From Bacteroidales bacterium (GTDB lineage Bacteria; Bacteroidota; Bacteroidia; Bacteroidales; UBA932): a stretch of 6,193 nucleotides of DNA. The notes beneath the pieces were generated by a model. It ran no database searches. It was not told the origin of the DNA and worked only from the letters and a program-made list of their open reading frames with translations. Location of the stretch: contig JAFROA010000183.1 of assembly GCA_017429885.1 (NCBI GenBank), positions 1 through 6,193 on the forward strand. Reading direction: 5' to 3'. A program made the translations under genes and the position numbers. The number at the start of each line of letters is the position of its first letter. Within the stretch, counting starts at the first letter, position 1. Below are positions 1 to 6,193 of the stretch, one piece after another.

Positions 1-1780
1 AGATTATTACAATCCGGTCTCAATGATTAATGAAAGCAAAGGATCAACGGAAGCAACGTTGCTTCGTTTGCTTGGGGACATTACCTATACTCCAATTCAA
101 GGACTTGATTTTAAAGCGATTGCGTCTTCGAATGTGTGGAATCAGATGAGCGGTTACTATGAGACGCATCAGCATACTTATGAGGCCAGAACACCGAAGG
201 GAGGTGCGGCGTCCCGTACTGCCAATAGGGGACAGCAAGATCTGCTTGAGATCACAGGCCAATGGAAGAGCCGTTTTGCCGAGGATCACAACTATACGGT
301 TTTGGCTGGTTACTCGTATCTTCGCAGTGAGGACCAAAGTTTTTCCGCTAATAACTCAGGATTCGCCGTAGATGATTATGAATATAATAATCTGGGTGTG
401 GGAACAGCTCTCCAACAAGGCGTCTCGAGCGGAAAACCTGTTGGGATGAGTTCTTCTAAAGGTGAAAACTCTCTCGTCAGTTTCTTCGGCCGTGTGAATT
501 ATGACTTTAAAGGCAGGTATATGCTTGCCGCTTCAATCCGTCGTGAGGCTTCGACCAAGTTCGGCGAGAATTATAAATGGGGTAATTTTTACTCTGTATC
601 AGGTGCTTGGAATGTCAAGCAGGAGTCATTCCTGAAGGATTATGAAGCGATATCATCACTCAAGCTTCGTGCCGGTTATGGAGAGACTGGTACCGAGCCC
701 TCATCCCGCTATATGTCGCTCAATACCTTGTCTTTCAGTAATTATGCTTTCTACAACGGTGCGCAAATACAGACTCTAAGGCCATCCACGAACGCTAATC
801 CTAACCTTCGTTGGGAAAGGAAACATGAGCTTAATGTCGGTCTGGATTTCGGTTTCTTCGACGATCGTTTGACCGGTACTATAGATTGGTACAACCGAAA
901 GACCCTTGACCTCCTTTGGGATTACTCGGTTCCTTGTCCTCCGTACATCTACTCCTCAATGACCGCTAATGCTGGCTCAATGCAGAATACTGGAATTGAG
1001 ATCGGTCTTTCCTGGCAAGTTATCCGCAACAAGGATTTCATGTGGACAACCTCGGTGAATTATTCTCATAACAAGAATACTTTGCTTGCCTTGGGTAATG
1101 ATCAGTTCATGGCAAATGATTACTCTGACCAGGGATTCGCTTTCTCAACCACCAGCCACCGTCTCCAAGTTGGGGAGTCCATCGGTAATTTCTGGGGCTT
1201 TAAGAGCATTGATGTCGATGACGCGGGCCATTGGATTATTGAAGGAGAAGATGGCAAGCCTAAGTCAATCAATGATCAACAGCCTACTGATAAGCGGGTT
1301 ATCGGCAACGCCTTACCCAAACATTATCTCAACTGGAACAATAATATCCAATGGAAGGGTTTCGACCTTGATGTCCAGATGAGAGGCGCTTTCGGATTCC
1401 AAGTACTCAACATGACCGCCGGTATGTATGGAATTCCTTGCCAGCTTGCTATGGGTAACCTACTGAAAAGGGCATTTGATCCCGTGTATGGAAAGAGAGT
1501 CCTTGCCGATGATCAAGGCTATCAGTATGTCAGTTACTTCGTTGAGAATGGTGATTATTGGAAGATTGACAATATAACGTTGGGCTATACTTTCAATGTC
1601 AATTCGAAAAGCTTTAAGAGCTTGAGAGTCTTCGGAGTTATCCGCAATGCTCTCACAATTACCGGATATAGCGGTAACGACCCTGAAGTTCCGATCACTG
1701 GTCTAACTCCAGGTATGGATCATTACTATCGTTATCCTATCACCAGGTCATATACCGCTGGTGTCTCATTCAAATTTTAA
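1..1780 (+). CDS. SusC-like TonB-dependent outer-membrane transporter, C-terminal part (5' end outside window)
   Basis: This is the outer-membrane barrel that imports oligosaccharides, driven by TonB, in partnership with a SusD lid. The reading frame is open from the window edge (first full codon at base 2, reading DYYNPVSMINES), so the ATG at 23 is an internal Met and not the start. About 592 residues are visible; SusC proteins are usually around 1000, so the signal peptide, carboxypeptidase-like domain, TonB box and plug lie upstream. SusC-type barrel signatures appear in order: FFGRVNYDFKGRY then IRREASTKFG (about 480-565), NPNLRWERKHELNVGLDFGF (about 798-857), IGNALPKHYLNWNNN (about 1302-1347) and GDYWKIDNITLGYTF (about 1550-1595). 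The protein ends in YTAGVSFKF, a terminal aromatic strand typical of outer-membrane barrels. A susD-like gene follows after 12 bases, as in a classical susCD pair. Family assignment is firm; the glycan is not readable from this part. Confidence 0.96.
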   Translation, partial: DYYNPVSMINESKGSTEATLLRLLGDITYTPIQGLDFKAIASSNVWNQMSGYYETHQHTYEARTPKGGAASRTANRGQQDLLEITGQWKSRFAEDHNYTVLAGYSYLRSEDQSFSANNSGFAVDDYEYNNLGVGTALQQGVSSGKPVGMSSSKGENSLVSFFGRVNYDFKGRYMLAASIRREASTKFGENYKWGNFYSVSGAWNVKQESFLKDYEAISSLKLRAGYGETGTEPSSRYMSLNTLSFSNYAFYNGAQIQTLRPSTNANPNLRWERKHELNVGLDFGFFDDRLTGTIDWYNRKTLDLLWDYSVPCPPYIYSSMTANAGSMQNTGIEIGLSWQVIRNKDFMWTTSVNYSHNKNTLLALGNDQFMANDYSDQGFAFSTTSHRLQVGESIGNFWGFKSIDVDDAGHWIIEGEDGKPKSINDQQPTDKRVIGNALPKHYLNWNNNIQWKGFDLDVQMRGAFGFQVLNMTAGMYGIPCQLAMGNLLKRAFDPVYGKRVLADDQGYQYVSYFVENGDYWKIDNITLGYTFNVNSKSFKSLRVFGVIRNALTITGYSGNDPEVPITGLTPGMDHYYRYPITRSYTAGVSFKF

Positions 1781-1792
1781 TCAGCCTCCGTT

Positions 1793-3433
1793 ATGAAAAA
1801 GATATTATTAGTTATCTCTATGGGCTGCGCCCTTGCGTTATCCGCCTGTACGGACATGACAGAGAAAGTTTATAGTGATTTGACATCTATTTCCTATCAC
1901 TATTCCTCTGACGATGTGAGACGGGTTTTGGGCGCATGCTACCTTCCGATGAAAAGTTACATAGGTCAAGAGCAGCTTTGGGCGCTGGATCAGGTTACTG
2001 CGGATGAAATCACAATGCCTCCGAATTCAACAGGTTGGGATAATGGAGGAGTGTTTAGAACTTTGCAATATCATTCATGGAATTCCGAACATAAATTCCT
2101 CAATAGCGTTTGGAATGTTACTTGGAATGGAATAGGACTATGCAATAACGTGATTGAGCAACTGCAGAAGAATGAATTGAATCTCGATGAAAAGACCAAT
2201 GCCAGTACTCTTGCCGAGGTTCGAGCTCTCCGGGCGTTTTATTATTCAATTATTGTGGATTTTTGGGGAGACGCACCACTCGTTCCTGAATTGACACAAG
2301 ACCTCCCGACTGTTACTCCCAGATCTGAGATTTACAACTTTGTTGTGAACGAACTCAAAGAAGCGATTCCAAATCTTTCGGAAGTTCAAGGGGGAGAGCG
2401 TTATGGCCTGTTCAACAAGTGGGCTGCTACAACTCTTCTTGCCAAAATGTATCTGAATGCGGAAGTTTACATAGGCAAAGCAAATTGGCAGGGTGCGCTC
2501 GACGCTTGTAATTCAGTGATTAATAGCGGGAAATTTGCGTTGTCAGAGAATTACAAAGATAATTTCCGGGATGATGACGCATTTCTGATGGCCAATAAGG
2601 AAATCATTTATACTATTCCTTTTGACTCAGGTAATGGCGGTTATTCCATGTACTACTTCTCTTGGGGATCTCCTCTGAAGGATAAGTTCAAAACAGGAGG
2701 GACTCCTTGGGGATCTGGTTGCGCTATGGGCGTCCCCCAGTTTATTGACACGTATGATGAGGATGACATCCGCCTTGATGACACTTGGCTCCATGGGGTC
2801 CAGTGCGTATATGGTACAGACACACCAATCAAGTGTATCTTTGATGCCATAGATGGAGTCTTCCCTGACCTGAATTATGTGAATGATATTCAAAGCGGCA
2901 ACTTTACTAAGGAATGGGAAGGCTATAGAATGAATAAGTTCGAGGTGCCTGTAGGTTGTAATAGTATGGGTGCTGATTATCCGATTTTCCGATACTCTGA
3001 AGTTCTCCTTATGAAGGCGGAGTGCTTGCTCAGGCTTGGCCAGCCGGGTGCCGGTGAAATTGTAACTCAAGTTCGTCAACGCGCTTTCAAGAATAACCCT
3101 GACAAGGCGAAGGTTACAGATGAGCAGTTGAAAGGGAATTCCGCTTATGAGTATTACTACTATGCTGGAGATTATGCTTTCAGCCATCCCGAGAATAGAA
3201 AATACGGTCCTCATGACAAGGACAATGTCCAGTTCGGTCGGCTGTATGATGAGTACGGATGGGAGTTGGCATGGGAACTTGGAGCTCGTACTAGAGCTAT
3301 CCGTTTCGGTACATTCAAGAGAAGCTGGCTGTCGCACGATGCGGACGCTTCGGATATCACCACAGTGTTCCCTATTCCCCAAGCCGCTATCACAGCCAAC
3401 CCCAACTTGACTCAGAATCCAAATTACAAATAG
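1793..3433 (+). CDS. SusD-like (RagB/SusD family) outer-membrane glycan-binding lipoprotein
   Basis: This is a surface lipoprotein that binds the target glycan and caps the SusC barrel during import. The 546-residue length is normal for the family. It begins with a lipoprotein signal peptide, MKKILLVISMGCALALSAC, with lipobox LSAC and the lipidated Cys at residue 19. This supports the ATG at 1793. Helical TPR-like SusD segments are visible: EVRALRAFYYSIIVDFWGD (about 142-160), NKWAATTLLAKMYLNAE (about 208-224) and FRYSEVLLMKAECLLRLG (about 399-416). The C-terminus carries the typical PIPQAAITANPNLTQNPNY ending (527-545). It starts 12 bases after the SusC stop with no Shine-Dalgarno sequence, so the two are almost certainly cotranscribed and form one complex. 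An intrinsic terminator lies just downstream. Family assignment is firm. Ligand specificity is inferred only from the GH127 gene nearby. Confidence 0.97.
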   Translation: MKKILLVISMGCALALSACTDMTEKVYSDLTSISYHYSSDDVRRVLGACYLPMKSYIGQEQLWALDQVTADEITMPPNSTGWDNGGVFRTLQYHSWNSEHKFLNSVWNVTWNGIGLCNNVIEQLQKNELNLDEKTNASTLAEVRALRAFYYSIIVDFWGDAPLVPELTQDLPTVTPRSEIYNFVVNELKEAIPNLSEVQGGERYGLFNKWAATTLLAKMYLNAEVYIGKANWQGALDACNSVINSGKFALSENYKDNFRDDDAFLMANKEIIYTIPFDSGNGGYSMYYFSWGSPLKDKFKTGGTPWGSGCAMGVPQFIDTYDEDDIRLDDTWLHGVQCVYGTDTPIKCIFDAIDGVFPDLNYVNDIQSGNFTKEWEGYRMNKFEVPVGCNSMGADYPIFRYSEVLLMKAECLLRLGQPGAGEIVTQVRQRAFKNNPDKAKVTDEQLKGNSAYEYYYYAGDYAFSHPENRKYGPHDKDNVQFGRLYDEYGWELAWELGARTRAIRFGTFKRSWLSHDADASDITTVFPIPQAAITANPNLTQNPNYK

Positions 3434-3455
3434 GTATTAATAATCTGCTATCTTT

Positions 3456-3496
3456 ACAGGAGGGCTTTTGGCTGATCCAGGTCCTCCTGTTTTTTT
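3456..3496 (+). terminator. Intrinsic terminator after the susCD pair
   Basis: A perfect 8-bp inverted repeat, ACAGGAGG (3456-3463) and CCTCCTGT (3483-3490), can extend by one G-U and one C-G pair into a loop of up to 19 bases. The last T of the stem begins a run of seven T (3490-3496). This is the classical Rho-independent form. It begins 22 bases after the SusD stop and ends 15 bases before the next start codon. All genes point the same way with no clear promoter between them, so it probably acts as a partial terminator that lowers transcription of the downstream genes relative to susCD. The strength of termination is inferred. Confidence 0.85.
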
Positions 3497-3511
3497 AACC
3501 CGTGAAGATGT

Positions 3512-5173
3512 ATGCTGTGTTATTCCAAGGGACATAATTTATTCTTCATTCCCATCATTATCGTTTCTGCATCTATGTTGTTTGGCTGTAGAGAGAAAAC
3601 TCGTGTGGAGTCTTCTCCCAGAATAGTCAACATCATTAATTTTATCCGTCTGATGGAACCTCGCTTTAACGGGGCCAGAACCAATGAGATACTTTACCAA
3701 ACGGTCGTTTCTCAGGCGGAGGATTTGAGGTCAAAAGGATTGGTCGGGACGTATCTTCTCCAATATGATGCTCTTAAAGATTCTTCGTACCAGAAACTTA
3801 TGAAGGAAGAACTTGCAAGAGGTTGTGAGGTAGGAGCTTGGTGGGAGATTACCCAGCCCCAAGTAGAAGATGCAGGGATGATCTGGAGAGGACGCTTCCC
3901 TTGGGACTGGCAAGCGCATGTGGATTTTTCAGTAGGGTATACCCCTGACGAGAGGGTGAGGCTGGTTGATGTCTATATGAAAGAGTTCAAAGAGATATTC
4001 GGCTTTTATCCAAGATCTGTTGGCTCTTGGTTCATTGATGCCATCACTCTGGGATATCTGTATGATGAATATGCGATAGAGGCTTCTTGCATGTGTAAGG
4101 ATCAAGTAGGAACGGATGGCTACACTTTATGGGGAGGGTACATGAATGGTGCATTCTATCCAAGTCGTCAAAATGGCTACATGCCCGCCCAAACCGCGGA
4201 GGGATGTATCCCTGTTCCTGTATTCCGCATGCTAGGGAGCGATCCCATCTACCAGTATGAAGCTGGTGTTGGCGGGGCATCCCAAAGTGTAGAAAGTCTG
4301 GAACCGGTTTCTTCCATTGGTGGTAGCGATCCGGAGTGGGTGGACTGGTATTTTAGAATGTTCACTGATGAACCGCATCTTGAATACAATTATGTCCAAG
4401 TTGGCCAGGAGAACTCGTTCACATGGCAGAAAATGAAAAAGGGGTTTGTTTATCAGACCGCACTCCTTTCTCGTATGGTTGATGAGGGGAAGCTCAGAAT
4501 AGAGACTCTTGGTGAGACAGGTCGCTGGTTTAGGGAGAATTATCCGTTGAACCCACCCACAAGCCTAGTAGTAACAGAAGACAGCCGGAATGGTGGACGA
4601 AAGACTCTGTGGTTCAACAGCCGTTTTTATCGTGCAAACCGTCTGTGGGAAGATGGAAAACTTAGGTTTAGGGATATCCATCTATTTGATGAAAACTTCC
4701 GTTCTGATTATTTGGATTACCCGGATACTCTGCCTGTGTTCCGCTACGAGACATTCCCTATCGTTGATGGATGTTTGTGGAGTTCTTCTACACATCTGTC
4801 TGGCTTAAATTTTGTCGCTCCTTCCTTTGATGGTGGAGATCCGGTATTCTCTTCTTCAAGTGACTCTTGTCAGAGAGTCATCTGGCCTTCTTCTTCCGGG
4901 AACGGTAAGCTTATTATTGTATTTTCTGAGGATGAAATAAGGATTCAATCGGAAGGAAACATCGGATCTTGGTATTTTGAACTAGACACGGTTCCGGAAG
5001 TATTTCTGCCTTTTATCAATATTCAGTCAACTAGAATCGAAGCCGCTATGTCTGGACAGGGATATGGGGTTACTATCTCTAGAGGGTCAGCGGTAGATAT
5101 TCGGACTGAAGCCCCTGGAAAGGTCTTCCGGCTACTGCCTGAGAAAGGCGTGATAGACATTGTTATCAATTGA
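3512..5173 (+). CDS. Uncharacterised PUL lipoprotein, DUF3863/DUF3864-like, possible carbohydrate-active enzyme
   Basis: A 553-residue protein with a lipoprotein signal peptide: hydrophobic FFIPIIIVSASMLFGC, lipobox LFGC, lipidated Cys 26. An in-frame TGA at 3503-3505 leaves ATG 3512 as the only ATG that gives this signal. I recognise the core from memory as the Bacteroidota family called DUF3863 (N-terminal part) and DUF3864 (C-terminal part); the Pfam names are unchecked. Residues about 37-345 look like alternating beta/alpha units with conserved-looking blocks: NFIRLMEPR (43-51), LLQYDAL (82-88), GAWWEI (108-113), RFPWDWQAHV (128-137), GSWFIDA (171-177), KDQVGTDGYTLWGGY (196-210), FRMLGSDPI (238-246) and GQENSFTW (298-305). 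This layout recalls the (beta/alpha) barrels of polysaccharide deacetylases or GH38/GH57-like enzymes, but none of their catalytic motifs is clearly present. Residues about 350-553 look beta-rich, suggesting an accessory sandwich domain. The position between susCD and a GH127 gene points to work on the same glycan. Function is unknown. Confidence 0.8.
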   Translation: MLCYSKGHNLFFIPIIIVSASMLFGCREKTRVESSPRIVNIINFIRLMEPRFNGARTNEILYQTVVSQAEDLRSKGLVGTYLLQYDALKDSSYQKLMKEELARGCEVGAWWEITQPQVEDAGMIWRGRFPWDWQAHVDFSVGYTPDERVRLVDVYMKEFKEIFGFYPRSVGSWFIDAITLGYLYDEYAIEASCMCKDQVGTDGYTLWGGYMNGAFYPSRQNGYMPAQTAEGCIPVPVFRMLGSDPIYQYEAGVGGASQSVESLEPVSSIGGSDPEWVDWYFRMFTDEPHLEYNYVQVGQENSFTWQKMKKGFVYQTALLSRMVDEGKLRIETLGETGRWFRENYPLNPPTSLVVTEDSRNGGRKTLWFNSRFYRANRLWEDGKLRFRDIHLFDENFRSDYLDYPDTLPVFRYETFPIVDGCLWSSSTHLSGLNFVAPSFDGGDPVFSSSSDSCQRVIWPSSSGNGKLIIVFSEDEIRIQSEGNIGSWYFELDTVPEVFLPFINIQSTRIEAAMSGQGYGVTISRGSAVDIRTEAPGKVFRLLPEKGVIDIVIN

Positions 5174-5215
5174 TTCTAACAAAGAACTCTTTAAACACTT
5201 TATTTTCATCATAAT
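5174..5215 (+). promoter_or_regulatory. AT-rich translation leader before the GH127 gene
   Basis: The 42-base gap between the upstream stop and ATG 5216 is strongly AT-rich (for example TTTAAACACTTTATTTTC) and has no AGGAGG-like element. AT-rich, unstructured leaders are the usual initiation context in Bacteroidota, and this one supports ATG 5216 as the start. I see no convincing Bacteroidota -7 element (TAnnTTTG) with a matching -33 element here, so cotranscription with the upstream gene is more likely than a new promoter. Confidence 0.3.
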
Positions 5216-6193
5216 ATGAACAAAACGGTTGTGCTATTATCATTACTATTTTCCTCTCTTGTCATGATTGCCTGTGCAGACAAGTATGATAATCCCAAGG
5301 CAATCAATCAGGTTGACTTCTCCAAGGTGGTCATAAAGGATGATTTCTGGACTCCGAAACTTAACAATAACGCCTCTGGAACACTTCCTGTATGCATTGA
5401 GCAATGCGAAGTGAAAACAGGACGTATCCAGAATTTCATAACGGCCGCAAAGATGGAAGGCCCTCATACTGATTGTTGTTGGGATGATTCCGATGTTTAC
5501 AAAGTGATTGAGGGAATAGCCTATAATATTGTAAATACCCCTGATGCCTCTCTTGAGGCGAAGGCGGATGAGTGGATAGACATTATTGCCACCGCTCAGC
5601 AGGATGATGGATATATCGGAACATATTATACTTATGTCAAACCGGAAGAACGATGGAATGACATGAATGGGTGCGAGATGTATTGTGCCGGTCATCTTAT
5701 CGAAGCGGGAATCGCTTATTATAAGGCTACCGGGAAAAGAAAGTTGCTGGATGTCGGAAAGAAGATGGCAGACCACATGCTTACCATGTTCGGGCCGGAC
5801 AAGCGTCATTGGGTGCCGGGGCACCAAGAGGTGGAACTCGCTCTCGTTAAACTATTTGAACTGACAAGGGACCGGAATTATCTGGATTTCGCATATTGGC
5901 TTTTGGAGGAGCGTGGTCACGGTTATGGCCGCAGTGATGTCAGGAATGATAAGACTTGGACCTATCCGTTGTACCAGGTTCAAGACCAGGCTCCAGTACG
6001 TGATTTACAGACAATTCATGGGCATTCTGTCAGGGCCATGTACCAGTTTTGCGGCATGAGTGATATCATGTCATATATGCCTGAAACAGGTTATATGGAT
6101 GCCCTTGACCGTCTTTGGAACGATATCACTGGGACTAGAATGTATGTCACCGGTGGTATTGGTGCGGCTTATAAGGCGGAAGGCTTTGCCGAT
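5216..6193 (+). CDS. GH127-type beta-L-arabinofuranosidase (DUF1680), N-terminal part (3' end outside window)
   Basis: This retaining glycosidase family removes terminal beta-L-arabinofuranose from plant-type oligosaccharides. The frame is open from ATG 5216 to the window edge: 326 residues of a protein that is usually 600 or more. The N-terminus, MNKTVVLLSLLFSSLVMIAC, is a signal peptide with a possible lipobox MIAC (Cys 20); Met at -3 is unusual, so lipidation is likely but not certain. DUF1680 (alpha/alpha)6-barrel blocks appear in order: DDSDVYKVIEGIAY (90-103), QQDDGYIGTYY (128-138), YCAGHLIEAGIAYYKATGKR (156-175), PGHQEVELALVKL (201-213), QAPVRD (258-263), HGHSVRAMY (268-276) and MYVTGGIG (309-316). 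By alignment from memory to Bifidobacterium HypBA1, Glu322 in KAEGFAD is the acid/base. His160, His203 and His270 match its sugar-binding histidines. The zinc-bound cysteine nucleophile lies past the window. DSDVYK rather than the LDGHIGGHY block I associate with GH146 favours GH127. Confidence 0.93.
   Translation, partial: MNKTVVLLSLLFSSLVMIACADKYDNPKAINQVDFSKVVIKDDFWTPKLNNNASGTLPVCIEQCEVKTGRIQNFITAAKMEGPHTDCCWDDSDVYKVIEGIAYNIVNTPDASLEAKADEWIDIIATAQQDDGYIGTYYTYVKPEERWNDMNGCEMYCAGHLIEAGIAYYKATGKRKLLDVGKKMADHMLTMFGPDKRHWVPGHQEVELALVKLFELTRDRNYLDFAYWLLEERGHGYGRSDVRNDKTWTYPLYQVQDQAPVRDLQTIHGHSVRAMYQFCGMSDIMSYMPETGYMDALDRLWNDITGTRMYVTGGIGAAYKAEGFAD

Noticed and set aside
2661..2716. 11-base direct repeat CTTGGGGATCT, copies 45 bases apart, inside the SusD-like gene
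   Set aside because: Both copies are in frame and encode similar WGS tripeptides of the protein. Two short copies do not make a functional repeat.
2627..3382. Long open frame (251 codons) on the - strand opposite the SusD-like gene
   Set aside because: Its translation has no recognisable domain or signal, and it lies entirely inside a firmly identified gene. It is a shadow of the sense codon pattern.
3449..3456. TATCTTTA, close to the Bacteroidota -7 element TAnnTTTG
   Set aside because: The last base does not match, no TTTG-type -33 element lies at the right distance upstream, and transcripts would start inside or beside the terminator.
3458..3463. AGGAGG, a perfect Shine-Dalgarno-like sequence before the DUF3863-like gene
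   Set aside because: It lies about 48 bases from the ATG, is sequestered in the 5' arm of the terminator stem, and Bacteroidota rarely use Shine-Dalgarno pairing.
3508..3537. Nine-codon ORF starting at ATG 3508, overlapping the start of the DUF3863-like gene
   Set aside because: It is very short, has no supporting motif and overlaps by chance. ATG 3512 in the other frame gives a proper lipoprotein signal peptide.
4861..4880. 7-bp inverted repeat TGACTCT / AGAGTCA with a 6-base loop inside the DUF3863-like gene
   Set aside because: It is intragenic, has no T-tract and no relation to a gene boundary, so it is most likely incidental.
5246..5827. 193-codon open frame on the - strand opposite the start of the GH127 gene
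   Set aside because: The + strand frame here encodes an unmistakable DUF1680 protein that continues to the window edge. The antisense frame has no family features.

Overview
This window is an internal piece of a Bacteroidota polysaccharide utilization locus (PUL) of the Sus type. Four genes lie head to tail on the + strand, in the order SusC-like transporter, SusD-like lipoprotein, uncharacterised lipoprotein, and GH127-type glycosidase. The adjacent SusC/SusD pair is close to diagnostic for the phylum. The gaps before the genes are short or AT-rich and show no usable Shine-Dalgarno sequence, which also fits Bacteroidota. Nothing in the window settles the genus.

Layout: positions 1-1780 hold the C-terminal ~590 residues of a SusC-like TonB-dependent outer-membrane transporter; its start, plug and TonB box lie upstream. 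After 12 bases, 1793-3433 holds a complete SusD-like surface glycan-binding lipoprotein. The 78-base gap that follows contains a strong intrinsic terminator (3456-3496). At 3512-5173 is a complete lipoprotein of about 550 residues that I recognise, from memory, as the DUF3863/DUF3864 type, with no function known to me. After a 42-base AT-rich gap, 5216-6193 is the N-terminal 326 residues of a GH127-type (DUF1680) beta-L-arabinofuranosidase, which runs off the window.

Likely joint function (inference): SusD captures and SusC imports oligosaccharides carrying beta-L-arabinofuranose, for example from plant cell-wall glycoproteins or pectic side chains. The GH127 enzyme removes terminal beta-L-Araf, and the DUF3863-type lipoprotein probably acts on the same glycan at the membrane. 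The terminator suggests that the transport pair is transcribed at a higher level than the downstream enzyme genes. No RNA genes, mobile elements, CRISPR arrays or long repeats were found. The most interesting item is the uncharacterised lipoprotein; the rest is a conventional PUL arrangement.
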